A DNA stretch of 64,000 nt from Tetraselmis striata (lineage: Eukaryota > Chlorophyta > Chlorodendrophyceae > Chlorodendrales > Chlorodendraceae): NCBI GenBank assembly GCA_006384855.1, contig VCJN01002515.1, positions 1 to 64,000 of the forward strand, read 5' to 3'. Below, one piece after another: positions 31,601 to 43,164 of the stretch (its first letter is position 1; the number at the start of each line of letters is the position of its first letter). A program made the position numbers and the translations under genes. The notes below the pieces were generated by a model, which saw only the letters and a list, made by a program, of their open reading frames with translations, was not told the DNA's origin and made no database searches.

Positions 31601-33864
31601 CTACCCACGAGCCACGCTGCGCCACGGAGGGCCATGCCATGCCATCCACCCCCGCAGCGGCGCATGACTGTGCTCGCAATGACATTGAAAAAATGCTAAC
31701 AACGTGCTAGCTTGCGGCTCTCCACCGCTCAGACTGAGTCGTTCTTAGGGCCTGCCATCTCTACCCATAGTAAGGAGCACACGTAGTGTCATTACGGCTC
31801 AAGCTTCCGCCCATCCTCTTTCGTTGCCAACCCCGCCTCCTCCCATCACGTGATCAGTAATGGTGTTACTTTCGGATAACCACGGGGGATAGCCAGTACG
31901 GGCGACTACCGCTAATTGGCAGTACGGGATTGCGCTCTCATTGGAGGCGCGGCGGGGGCATAATCCATTGAGGGGGGCAAAGTGGGGGGGGGGCGTTGCC
32001 TTGCAGAAGTGCCGGAAGTCGTGCTCCCCCTCAAAGTAACTCGCCGCCTGCCGCATGGCCGCGAGGTCGCAGCCCTCCTTGGGCAGGATGAGGTACTTGT
32101 ACTCCCGCCAGAGGGCGCTGAACCTGCGGGCGCACGGCGCAAGTGAGGCGGCGGGGGCATCGCGCGCAGTGAGGGGGGAGGGGCGGCCCTCTCCCACTGT
32201 GCGTGGCCTCCGCCGCAGGTGCCGGCCCGCACCTCGCGCTGAAGGAGGGCGCCACGGGCGCCCAGGCGGTCACGCGGATCGTCGGCGGCAGCACCTTGTT
32301 CAGCATGGCCGGGTAGTCCAGCTCCCGCTCCGCGGGGACAGCGCCCGGCCCCGCGTCTGCGGGCGCCGCGGAGCGCAGCAGCAGCGCCACCACCTGCCCC
32401 AGCGCGCTCACCCCGCGGTCCGTGCGCCCGCAGCGGGAGTACTTCAGCGCGGCGCGGTCCCAGGGCGTCGGCACCAGGCAGGTCTTCTCCAGCGCGCGGA
32501 ACAGGTGGCCCTGGCCGGCGGCAGAGCGGCATGCGCCCGCCGCGTCAAACAGGGCCGCCACAGACAGGCTTTGCGTGCGCGCACAACTCCTGCTTTGACC
32601 CCGGGAATTCCGAGGAAGGGGCACGTAGCATGACAAAGCAGATACGCCATGGCAGAACATGGCGTGCAATTGCATGCCGAGGTCGCCATGTAACGGCGGT
32701 TGGCCAGTCCCTTTCGCCTTCCGGCGATCCACATGACCGACGGCGCAGGGTATGCACCTCAATAGTCTCCTCCGAGTCCGCCACCGACGCAAAGCCCCAG
32801 AAGTCCCACCCGATGTACACCACCTCCAGCGCCACAAAGCGCTGCGCGTAGCGGCTGAAGTCGAACTGCCGCCCGGCTGCCGGCCGTGCCATGCCGCCAT
32901 CGGGCGGGCGGGGGGGGGGGGGGGGGGGGCTCAGCGGCGGACCGAAGTCTCCGCAGCGCCGCATTCCCAGCAGCACAGACATGCCATGCCGCTCGGGCCG
33001 GCATGACATGGCGACCGCGTACGGGCCTCACCTTTGCCCTGCCGCTGCTTCTTCGTGACGCGCAGAGTGGGCTTGGCCCGCTTCGGCTGCTGGTCGTTGC
33101 TGGTGGCGCCCACAGCCATCGCCGCAGCACCCGCAGGCGGGCGATCAGTGGCCGGGGAGGCCCCCTCCGGCACCGGCCCCGGCACCGGCGGCATGCCCCC
33201 GCCACGCACGGCGCCGCTGTCTGGAGGAGTCGCTGCTGCGGCCAGGAGAGCCGTGTTGGCCTCATGGAGCTCGGACTGCAGCGCGATGACCTGCCAGCAG
33301 GTTATGGGGTGGAAGGGGGGGGCATCGTGGAGGCACCGGCCGGCATTCAGCGGATGATAAGAGGCCAGGCGCAGTCGGATGGCGGGCCCTAAGAGCAACG
33401 CGGCTCGAGCAGCGGAGAGCGGCATTTCAGCCGAGTCTCAATGCCACTGATTGCAATGTGCCAGTGGGCGCATTGGCATGGCGTTGGGGTGGGCGAATCC
33501 CGTTGCAGGGCGGGGAGGCATAGCGATTTTATGCGAGCCACAAGCAGCTGGGCAGGCACCCACTTGCCGCTCCGCTGCCTCCCGCGCCGCCCGCTCCCCA
33601 GCCAGCTGCTGCCTCGCCGACTCCAGCTGGCTGCCCAGCACATCCCTCTCCGCGCGACACGCGGCGACCTCTCCCTCCAGCCTGCGCGGCCGCATACTTG
33701 TCACGCCGTTGCCGCCCCCATGTTTGTGGTCCCTTGCTGGCCTCGGTGGGCGCGGTAAGCGAGGATGTGGATAGGGGGCGTCACCTCCTCAACTCGCCCT
33801 CCACTCGTCGCTGTCGCTCCCCCTCGTCCCACAGCGTCGCCTGTGAGCCCGGCGCTGGCTCCAT
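28648..33864 (-). CDS. PUS3: tRNA pseudouridine(38/39) synthase, PUS3/DEG1 family
   Basis: Nine minus-strand exons: 33864-33785, 33681-33564, 33290-33032, 32876-32758, 32510-32233, 32123-32000, 31488-31231, 30204-30036 and 28862-28648. All phases match and give 539 residues. Residues 1-75 form a coiled-coil extension (VEGELRRLEGEVAACR, then EANTALLAAA); a basic linker follows. The synthase core starts FDFSRYAQRFVALEVVYIGW. The catalytic Asp is D223 in CGRTDRGVSA. Other family marks are FRHFCK|IDAANVSNF, FLWHQVRCMAAVLLLVGEG and KPQYSMASE. The last two exons carry the PUS3-specific end (PLLLYACGYDALELRR; RHIPLDRRPKEPSVEEKLAK). The enzyme converts U38/U39 of the tRNA anticodon arm to pseudouridine in nucleus and cytosol. 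Intron 6 has a GC donor (AAG|GCAACG). Introns 7 and 8 (1.0 and 1.2 kb) host dispersed repeats. Upstream promoter region is 33865-34150. Confidence 0.93.
29240..29362 (+). repeat. A-tailed dispersed repeat in PUS3 intron 8
   Basis: Runs GGTCGCCTACCCAGGGCTTT, CTGCCTAAGCGGCCGCCGTAG, AAGGGTTTCACTGGTGCCAG to CCCGGGGACG followed by ten A. The A-run lies at the 3' end relative to the other copies, as in a retroposon. Confidence 0.65.
30393..30640 (-). repeat. Dispersed repeat copy in PUS3 intron 7, same family as 11061-11933
   Basis: Plus-strand wording CGCCCCCGGGACCATAGGAC, CTACGGTGGCCGTTTAGGC, GTAGGCGACGCTCCGTTATG and CCATCAAAATACCCGGGACTG matches the foldback's arms in order. It lies in inverted orientation to the copy at 29240. 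Confidence 0.7.
30655..30800 (+). repeat. MITE copy A (PUS3 intron 7)
   Basis: CGGGTGCCGGCGCGGTCATG, AGAGGTCAAATGCGGACGAA and GGTTGCATGCGAGCC match the family whose other copies lie at 42330, 43365, 46370, 53485 and 60620. Confidence 0.75.
31705..31860 (+). repeat. Dispersed repeat copy between PUS3 exons 6 and 7
   Basis: CTCAGACTGAGTCGTTCTTA, GGGCCTGCCATCTCTACCC and CATTACGGCTCAAGC align with 34600-34720 and with the reverse complement of 37.9-38.1 kb. Confidence 0.6.
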
Positions 33865-33999
33865 GCCGTCGAGCCACCTCCCGCGTCCACCTTACTGCGC
33901 CAACCTGCGCACCCTGCTCGTGGGGCTCAACCGGGAGCAAAGTGTGGACGAGTACGAGCAGTAGTTCCCGCGGTAGCCAGCTTGCTGTTGCACCCTCAA

Positions 34000-34562
34000 G
34001 CTAGCTCCGCCGCCCAACCGCCGCGGAAGGCTGAGCGGCGGCCGTCAGTCGGCCGTCACCATCGTCGACGCCGCCGCCGCCGAATCGGGTACCCGTACGC
34101 GGCGACGCCGTCGACGCGATGACGACGACGCATGTCATCCGCAGCGCGGAGTCTAAATTAAATTGCTTGTAATATTTTTTTCTGGTACCTGTAATTACCG
34201 CGTTTGTAGATGTCTCCTGGCGGATAAAATCTTAAATTACGGTCACTACGGTAGCATATGCTTTTATATTGGGCGGATGAGAGCAGGAGTCGCCAGCGCC
34301 CGCATCCTGTGTCATCAGCAAGAGATTTAATCACGGACGATTGGGCCATATCAAGAAACTACACGGATTCTTAGGGAAATGGGGTGGATATGGAATTTCT
34401 GGACTACTATGCGATGGGTATGTAGTAAATAGAAACTATGGATTTTCAGGGTTGCGTCTCATTTTGTTTGGCTTTCCTTCGAGTTTTGGTGCTGCAGCAG
34501 CGCTTGGTCGCATGCTATGTTGTCGTTCACTATAAACTGAGTGGCCAAAAAAGTAAAAATAA
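34000..34562. other. Upstream region of PUS3 and lower-GC repeat DNA
   Basis: 34000-34140 is GC-rich CGCCGC/GACGAC simple sequence; from 34150 GC content drops. No gene is supportable. Confidence 0.4.
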
Positions 34563-37500
34563 AATTGATTACAACTGCTAGTCTGTTGCATCCACTGGCC
34601 CAGAGTGAGTTGTTCTTTGGACCTGCAATCTCTGACCATGATAGGGAACACTAGGTGTAATTTATTACAGCTCAAGCTAACGGCTATCCTCCAGTGTGGC
34701 CAAGCCCCTCCTCCTTCCAGCGGGTTGAAGCTAGGACAACAACGCCCCCTTGTTGTTCCTACCGTAGTCAGGCCTACCCCATTCAGAGCTCAACAGGCAA
34801 GCTTAGGCAGTCGATTGACTGGCACTTGTTGCCGATGTTAAACATCATGAGTAGAGCCTTGCTGCTATTTCTCACTTTCCCGCCGACCCTTATTAACACC
34901 GGGTACCATATTTCGTATGTACTACTTAAATTCCGGCGAGTAGTTGGCGCGCCTATTGGTATTGACAATGCAATCCTCCTACAAAACGGCGGACCATCCA
35001 ACGACCGGACAACCCACCACCAATCCACCTGCGCGCATTCGCCCACAATGGCGTGAAGAGCTCTCGCCACAGAAGGACAACACTATAACCACCTTGGACA
35101 TCGACATATCTGAGGAGCAACAAGAGGCCGCCGGGGCCCGCACATTTTTCGCCGTGCTGCGTCCAGCAGCTCGCAATCCGCACAATCGTCGCAGCAAAAA
35201 AATCGCGGTCACTTCGCTCTTGCATGTTGCCCGCCGCCACCTCCGCGAAACACCCGTCTAACTTGCTCTTGCTCGGTCTCCCCTCCAGCACTACGGACGA
35301 CGCCATCCGTGTGGTCCTACTATTCGATAACCCGGTGTCCCATCACCAGGAGATGGACGAGGAGTCGCGCTGCCGCACTGTCTCGAACTAGATCCGCACC
35401 CTCAGCCCCGGCCAGAACGAGGCCAAGATCGGTGTTCAAATATTACCAAAAGGCGTCCGAGTGGTAACCCGCCGCCGCCCCGCGGCTCTCAAGCCCGCCG
35501 CCGCCGACCCAGCCGAGCCGAGCGGACCATACTCTTCGCCACCACGGGCTCCATTATCCTGCGGGTAGCCCGCCGAGAGACGGCCGCCGCCGTCCTACAC
35601 ACCTAGTGGACACGCGAGGGCACTGCGATCCTCGACCGGCCATGCCGTCGCTGCTCCACCCGACTACTCGGAGTACCGCACCTAGACGACATGGAGCGCC
35701 AAGTGGCTGCACTAAGTGTGGCTACGCTCCCCATCGTTCCGAGGACTCACGGAGCCCGACATGTGGCGCCACCTCGAGGAAGGACTCCTCCCGGCATACG
35801 ACCCACCTCACCCAGTCAGCGACTCAACGGCACGCCAACCGGCCCGGCGACAGCGGCGGACACACTTGCCCATGCCGGCATATGGGCATGGGCCGAGTAC
35901 ACGGCTGATCCGACAGCAGACGAAGTAGTAAGCTGTCCGCCGACCCGCCGCACCGCCCTGCCGGCCCTCCTAGACGTCGTGAGGTGTGGAAGGCCCGCGC
36001 CGCTCGTCCGACTCAGCGCGCCTCGAACTATACTCGATATGTACTCGACAGCCAAGCGGCATTTCTGCTATATGACGTGTGCTGCGATGCCGTTTTGGCG
36101 CCACCGTTCGGCGACCAAACACAAGGCTTGGCGGTCGTCCATGCCACGATTGAGCACGCACAGCGAAGACCGCGAGGAGCAGTCTGCCACCCAGCACCGC
36201 GGCATGCTGCCACCGTCATCTGCGTTTTATTCATTCAGTTTTCCCGATGCGCACTGACAGCGTGCGCGCGATCTGCCCCGGCCCCTTCGCCAACCTGGAA
36301 CCGCCAGCCGTTGGGCAGCTACATGAGGCGATTGCCGCTACAATCAGCCAGTGCGTCAATACCCATGTGGAGCGGATGAACGCGCCCAATGGTTAATCGA
36401 CACAATGACGACCGCGGCCGTCGGCATGGCGCAACACCACACCGAGCCGCAGCCGCTACGTGCAAGGGACGGCAACCTCTACGCTAACTCCCTCGGTAAG
36501 GAGGACGTGGAGTTCACATCCATTGGCACTGCGCATGGCTGTGGCCCTCACATCCCCCATCGCCTTGCTACGGGCGGTCCGACTTCGCATCGTCCAAGTA
36601 TGATTCGTGTTCGATCCCTCGGAACTCCATGTGCACCCCTTAAGCCAAATTGTCCACGAGGCGGGCGAACTCGGGGGTGGCAGCGGCCGCAACCAACTCC
36701 GACGCACGGCACTGAGCCAAAGCAAACGGGCTTTGAAGACCCCTCAAACATATCTCGCCCCCCGAGCCGAGGGCAGGGCGCCCGATCTCTGAAACTGACC
36801 ACCACCACACCATCCTCGGTAGTGGCACCCGAGCCACGGAGGATGACGGAGCAGTGGCGTAAGACACAGTGTCGACGGCGAACGACAAGATCAAGGTAAT
36901 AACACCAGCTCCGACGCAAGCCGCAAAGCAGCCGGCAACGGCAGCAGCACCGCCGATACCCGGACCAGCGAACCAGCCACTAGCAGTCAACCCAGCAGCC
37001 CCAGCTAGACACCAAGACGGCGACTCTCATCCACCCGAATTCGAACACTTGTTGCCAGACGCGAAGTAGACGCAACAACGGTCGATGCATTCGACGACTA
37101 AGTCAAGGCCACAACGGCGCTACCCCATGGTGCATCCCCCGCAGCACTCATGCCAACCAGCCCCAGTCCGGGGGTAGCACCCGCGGCCGGAAAACCGGCC
37201 GAAGGAGAGGAAGAGCTCGACATACGAGGAGAACGACAACACCATGGACGTGGACGACAACATCACCCAGCACCGCGGCGCCACGGAAGTAAGTCACAGC
37301 ATGCCAGGCCGACATCGTCCGCAACCCCCCCCCCCCCCCCCCCCCCCCCCCTCCCCGGGGCTCCGCCGGCACCGCTCGTACTTGTTTGGGAGTCGTGATT
37401 CCGTACCCAGCAACCCGCGCCTGTCCGCGAGTCGTGATTCAGACGGTGAGCGGGGGACAAACGACAATGGCGCCCTCCCGTCCGGCAGTTTGCAGCATAA

Positions 37501-38105
37501 GTAATGGCCGCGCATCCGCCGGCGCGTCACGCCAACCCAGCCAGCCCAAGAAATCCGGTAACTACTAACCCATGTGGCCAGTACCGCGGATATATACTCG
37601 AATTAACCGCAAGTATGACCGCACCGACCCGATATGCGGGAAGAGTACGCCGCTAAGTTCCGCAGCAGATTATTTCGAGTATATGACAGCGCCCCTTTTA
37701 CCATGTACGTAAGGCATTGCAGCCCCCACAAACCCTAGTAGCCGGCTCTGCGGTGGATAAATACTCAGAGACATATAGCCGTTTCGGTTGGCTCCTTTTT
37801 CCCATACCACCGTAGTAGTAGCTCTATGCGGGACGCCTTTGGTGACTGCCTAGCTGAGCTTACCTACCAAGCTCTGGCAGAATGGAACAGGCTTGACTCA
37901 TGAAGGGACAGCAAGGGGCGGTGTTGTCCTAGCTACAACCCGTTGGACGGAGGAGGGGCAAGGACGACACACATGAGGATGCTGGCCGGTAGCTTGAAAT
38001 GTAATTACACCTAGTGCTTCATGTTGTTGTTAGAGATGGCATGCCCAAAGAGCACCTCACTCTAGGCGAGTGGATGCATCAGACTAGCAATTGCAATCAG
38101 TTGCA
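34563..38105. mobile_element. 3.5-kb element flanked by about 260-bp inverted repeats
   Basis: 34563-34830 and 37830-38105 are inverted copies: ATTGATTACAACTGCTAGTC / TGCATCCACTGGCCCAGAG on the left match the reverse complement of GGCGAGTGGATGCATCAGAC / TAGCAATTGCAATCAG on the right, with several substitutions. The interior (about 35280-37100) has long but stop-interrupted plus-strand coding-like sequence (HQEMDEESRCRTVSN, EPDMWRHLEEGLLPAYDPP, LHVHPLSQIVHEAGELGGG) that I cannot assign. A C-run is at 37326-37352. It is probably a decayed DNA transposon or a composite of two inverted repeat copies. Confidence 0.5.
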
Positions 38106-38388
38106 ATTTCAATTTGAGAGCCTTGCTTGTGCACTGCACGGCCGTATGTCATGTTGGGGCTGCCCTTGGGGCGTGTATGAGGCACCCATGACGACAACAT
38201 GCGTCGGGGTATATGCGCTCATTCAAAAGCCATCGGCAAACATGCCCAAGCTAGCCGAGCTCCCGTCAGGCTATGTAGAAGTTTATTGAGTCGATACCAA
38301 GCTCCATTCCCCGCTTCTTCGTGGAGATACGGCATCTCCATGTGTCGTCCTTCCGTGTAGCCCGTGCCATGACTCGCAATCACTGAGC

Positions 38389-38895
38389 ATGGAAGACCCG
38401 AAGGCGGAGGAGTACAAAGCCTCGGCCAACGACCGGCACTCACAAATAGCCGTATATGAGAACGGAGAGGATGAATGTGGTGCTGTAGAGTCTCGCTTAG
38501 CACGTGGAGGAATGCTGCTAGATGCAAACAATGCTTTGCTTGTCGACTCAATCATGCGCTGTCAACAACATCTCGCAAATGCTGGGTTCATCTTCACGAG
38601 ATTTGCACGGGAGGTAATATTGACTCATGTGTCGTCCGCGCACTCCAAGTCGGTGACGTTGAATTCATTGCCACGTGTATGGTATGCGGCACAAACGGCA
38701 AGTCGTGGCGAGGTCACTTCAAGTGCGGAAGACGCAAGGGGCATGCTATGCGATTGTATAAGTGCGCCATACATGCCGCCATGTCTTCATCATAGGCTCC
38801 GTGAAGAATATGTAAACAACTCAAGCCCGACTAGAGGTCCTTGTTTATTAACGCCGATGGTGGAGGCAATCACGGAGGGGACGCCGACAACATGA
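38389..38895 (+). CDS. Open frame of unknown status
   Basis: A 168-codon frame (MEDPKAEEYKASANDRHSQI ...) in low-GC repeat DNA. Its first 60 residues have varied composition, but nothing is recognised, and it lies directly beside minus-strand LINE debris. It may be antisense to a transposon end. Confidence 0.15.
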   Translation: MEDPKAEEYKASANDRHSQIAVYENGEDECGAVESRLARGGMLLDANNALLVDSIMRCQQHLANAGFIFTRFAREVILTHVSSAHSKSVTLNSLPRVWYAAQTASRGEVTSSAEDARGMLCDCISAPYMPPCLHHRLREEYVNNSSPTRGPCLLTPMVEAITEGTPTT

Positions 38896-39448
38896 AATTG
38901 CACCCACCGAACGTTGTCATGAAGAGCACGCAACACGATACAAGCTTGGGCGGCACTCCTTGCCGCTCCATTGCCAGCCTTAGATTTTCGCGTAATGGCA
39001 TTGCCGATACGACAGCCTTCACCAAAAGATCAGTGAGCACTTGAGCATGAACAATGTCTCCATCATACATGTTCTCGCGGTGCTTCTTGATCTCTTGCTT
39101 AACAATTAAGATGAAGATGAAGATGAAAAAGCCACGAAACGGCATGAAGCCCTGGTGGTTCCCGTGATCATGTTAGCCCTCCTTGATATGGCGGGCTTCA
39201 GCTGCGCAAGAAAGAGGATTCGGTTTAGTTATCTTGTTCAAGGTATATAGCATCGTGATGCCATGGTAGTTGCGAGGCTTGTTGAGATCACTCTTCTTTG
39301 GGAGGATGTTGAGAAGAGTGACGAGTCTCTTGTCTAAAGTATGAACAATCTCCGCCACCTCAAATTGTAGAAGCAAGACACACAACGACAACCGATAATA
39401 TAATAAGGACCTTACATCAGCAAGCGGGTGGATATGTCCCATCAACAA
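38870..39448 (-). pseudogene. LINE (non-LTR retrotransposon) reverse-transcriptase debris
   Basis: Two minus-strand frames in order match reverse-transcriptase blocks of LINEs: LLNILPKKSDLNKPRNYHGI (39360-39290; compare the PIPKKGD..NYRGI signature) and then IKKHRENMYDGDIVHAQVLTD followed by RLAMERQGVPPKLVSC (39090-38940; the region ending GVPPKL before the next helix). The catalytic YxDD box and the endonuclease are not visible, and stops separate the blocks, so this is a dead 5'- and 3'-truncated copy. Confidence 0.65.
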
Positions 39449-40180
39449 CGCGATATGACGTCCAATTATAAATTATATTATTCGCGTTGCTTCGCTGTGG
39501 AAATTGTGTATTTATCATTCGTCATTCGACCATGCTGAATCCATTTGTAAAAGTTATTACCCGTAGCCTTTCGGTATGCACATGGAACACTGTTAGAAAT
39601 AGTCGCTAATACGTAACAGCTATAAATAGCGACGACACGCTGTAAATACAATCGCGGGCCCAGAAAGTGATGCGTTAAGAGAAAGGGTGTTACGAGAAAG
39701 GTTAAGCAGGAGTTCGATTTCGGATTTGTGTCGTTGATGCCGTCGATGCGCGCCGGGCCGGCGCGCCGGGTGCGCCCTCCCGAGAATTGGCGCCCAGCAA
39801 CCGGGTGCCGCCGGCCGGCCGGCCTCAAGCAGCTGCAGCCCGCGCCATCAAGGGCCCGCTGATCGCCACGGCCAAAGCCGTCCAAGGGTCATTACCACCT
39901 CCACGCGATCCCTCCGCCCACCCTGTGCAGCCAAGCACTACGCGATCATCCCTTCGACAGCCAGCAGGTGTGGCCGCCCAGGGATACGGCGTGTTCTACC
40001 GACGGCCCGGCCCAGGATAAGCCGCCGCTGTCGCTGCCGCTGCCGCCTCCGGAGCGGCTCCCCTCATCGGCGCCCCTCAGACGCCGCCGAGCCGACCGCC
40101 GGCGCCAGCAGCAGCGGGCCGCGCGCACGCCGGCGGAGCGGTCGCTACCGAGCCAGCTGCAGGGCAGCGGATAGGGCGCC
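39449..40180. other. Upstream region of ARP4
   Basis: 39480-39700 is lower-GC repeat-like DNA. 39700-40180 is GC-rich and should contain the ARP4 promoter and 5' UTR. ATTGGCGCCCAGCAACCGGG (39784-39803) resembles an LTR-element primer-binding site, but no LTR pair was found. Confidence 0.35.
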
Positions 40181-40238
40181 ATGTACGGTGGAGGTGCGCG
40201 GCCTGCCGCCTGGTGTTATGTGACTCGGGCCTGCAAAA

Positions 40239-40269
<31 letters not shown>

Positions 40270-42511
40270 GAACGATGCACGAGGGCGGAGGGGGGGGGGC
40301 ACCCTTTGTGCCCCCCCTCCCCTCTTTTCTCCTCTCTTCCTCCTGCCCCCGCCGTAGCGGGAGAGGGGAGAGAACTGAGGAGAGAAGAGAGCGGAGCTGG
40401 GGAGGGCAGCGCAGAGGGGCCTGGGGGGGGGGGGGGTGAGGAACAATGAGGGAAGGCGCTGCGCAGGCGCAATGGGCGGGGAGGTGAGCTTGGGACGGGA
40501 GGGAGGAGGGCAGGCGAAGTCGGGAGGGGTGCTGGCGCCATCTCGAATCCTGGGACTGTCCGTGCTGGGGCAGAGCCTGGCGGGTGTGGGCGTTCGTTCG
40601 GGCATCACCTCATCAGCGCTGCAGCGGTGGCGGTTTGGGTCCTCGGCACCCGGGCCTCTGCTGCCCAATGCCCGCTGCTTCCCGGCCGCACCCACGTCTA
40701 CCGACACGCGGGTCGCTCTGTCAGCTTCCTTCATGGCACACTGACCCCCCCCCCCCCCTCCCGGAACCGCTCCGCTCGCGGCCCAGATGAGGTCAACGCG
40801 GTGGTGTTGGACATCGGGTCGTGCACTGTGAAGGCCGGCTACGCGGGGGAGGACACCCCAAAGGCTGTCTTCCCCTCGGTGAGCCCCCCCTCACCCTCCC
40901 CCAGCAACCCCCACCTCCCCCCTCCACCCCCACCAGGGTTGTTGGTGTGTCCGGCGAGGAGCGGGCTGGCCTTGGTGCGGTTCATCAGCAACCCCTTCCT
41001 TTGATATCGCGCGGGGCGGCGCACCTATGAGAACCCCAAAGTACCTGGCATCGGAAAGAAACACTGGGTGTTGCTCGCGACTGCTACCTAAGGGTTATCC
41101 ATTGGACCGTTTGCTGCCAGAACATGCCCGCTTTAGTCTCATCGGCGTTTGGCTCCTGGCAGGCATGGCGGGCTCGTCTCCGCAGTGCGCCCATCACCGC
41201 GTCCGAACTCGTGCCCCAGTAGGGGGCGGGGGGGGGGGGGGGGGGGGGGAGCTTTATTGTGGGGAACACGAAGGAGGACCGCCTTGCATGACCACCGAAG
41301 ACGCAGGCAGAGCCCCGCTCAGGGTAGCCCATGGTCAGGGGGCCCCGGGATGGCTGCTGCCAGCGGGTGCGCAACATGGCATGCAGGCCCGCCGCGCAGC
41401 CGCTGGGTCCGAGGTCGCGTTGGTGCGCAGGAAAGACGGAGGAGGGGGGCCGGGGGGGGGGGGGGGGGGCTGCGGGTGAGGTAGAGGAGCGCCCGGCGTG
41501 GAATTGGCCATCTGTTCCGGGATGCGCGACTGCTGTCATGGGGAGTGTGTGTGTGCGGGGGGGGGGGGGGGGGGGGGGGAAGGGGAGGGGGGCTTCCCAT
41601 TTGAAGTTTGAAGGGCTCTGACTCGATGATGGTAAGGCAAACGGGGGGGGGGGGGGGGGGTTGCGGACGAGAATGAGGGGAAGCCGGAGGGGGGCTCAAG
41701 TGGGCTGTGGTTCGCGCAGTGGGTGGGGAAGATCCCGGGGCAGAACCGCGAGGAGGGCGGCGAGGGCGGCAAGGACGGCGGCGGCGACACCGAGATGAAG
41801 GACGCGGCGGGCGGCGAGGCGGCGGACGGCCGCGTGAAGCCCAAGCAGCGCTACCACGTCGGCGTCAACGCGCTCGGCCTGCGGCGCGACGGCATGGAGG
41901 TGGTGCCCGCGCTCCAGGGCGGCCTGTACCACGACTGGGAGGTGGTGGAGGCGCTGTGGGACTCCGCGTTCGAGTGAGTGGCCGCCCGCCTGCCCCCACA
42001 GAGAAAAACCCCCACGTCCGAGCCTTCCAACCCCTTTCTCCCCACCCGTAAGCGCACATCGCAGGCTCCGTGTCTCAGCGTCAAGCGGAGCCGCATGCGA
42101 GCAGTCCCTAGATTTATTATCTGCTTCTGGCCGTGGCTGCCGACGTCAGCGCTCGCGTGGACGTGCGGCCGTACCCGTGTGAATGGCCGAGCCGCCGGGA
42201 ACTCGCACCGGGAAGTACTCTTACAGGGGTTTGGGGCCCTGATATACGATTAGACCGCACTCGATGCGATGCGTTTGGTTGCTGCATTCACGAGGGGCGC
42301 GCGGCGTGGTGCCGGGTGCGCCGCCCGTCTACGGGTGCCGGGACGGGGTCGTTAGGACACCGCGAGCGACAACCTGCCCTGCCTGTCAAATGCAGAGGAA
42401 CTTGTAGCGAATGTCCGTATGGGTTGCATGCGAGCCCAATTTGAGGCTGATGATGAGGGTTCTCGTAGCTGTGTCCGCACCCGTAGGGTATCACTGGGAA
42501 CCCGTACATAA

Positions 42512-42545
<34 letters not shown>

Positions 42546-43133
42546 GCCCCCTTCCCACCCCCCTGGGTGTTTCGAAGTAAGAGTCTGTTACGCGCCGTCC
42601 CATGCATCGCTCCGTGCTGCTGTACTCGCGGTGTGGTCGGATCCCGGCTGTCTGATGTGATGGCACCCCTCCCCCCCCCCGCCCCAACCCCCCCCCTGTC
42701 GCACCCCATACCGCCCCGTGCCGCGGGTCCAGCGGGCCACCTGCGGAGCCGCCCACTCCGCTAGAGGCGACATATTCCCATTTTGGTGGCACCTTGGGCG
42801 GTGGCGGCGGCGGTGTACTAATAGCATCGGGTTTTCGAGCTGGGGTGCTTGCAATAATGGGGAAGTGGTGTCTCTTGTTAGGCAGTCGGCTACCTAGTGG
42901 CCCTTCCCCCCCCCCCCCCCCCCCCCCCCTCGTCCCCCCCCCCCTCTTTCAAGCCTCCGCCGGGGTCATCGCCGCGGGCAGCGTCCTTACGTGTCGCTGC
43001 TCCGCCGTGCCCGCGCCTCTGCCGGCAGGGAGCGACTGCGGGTCAAGCCGGCAGAGCACCCGATGATGCTCGCCGAGCCGTCCCACAACGACAAGGCGCT
43101 CCGCGAGAAGACCGTCGAGGTGGCTGCCCCCCT

Positions 43134-43164
<31 letters not shown>

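Noticed and set aside
33698-33964. Plus-strand frame ending in NLRTLLVGLNREQSVDEYEQ, which looks coding
   Set aside because: It is antisense to the first exon of PUS3, whose start and phase are confirmed by the following exons. No plus-strand partner exons are present.
39784-39803. Possible primer-binding site of an LTR retrotransposon
   Set aside because: No LTR with TG...CA ends and no gag or pol sequence next to it.
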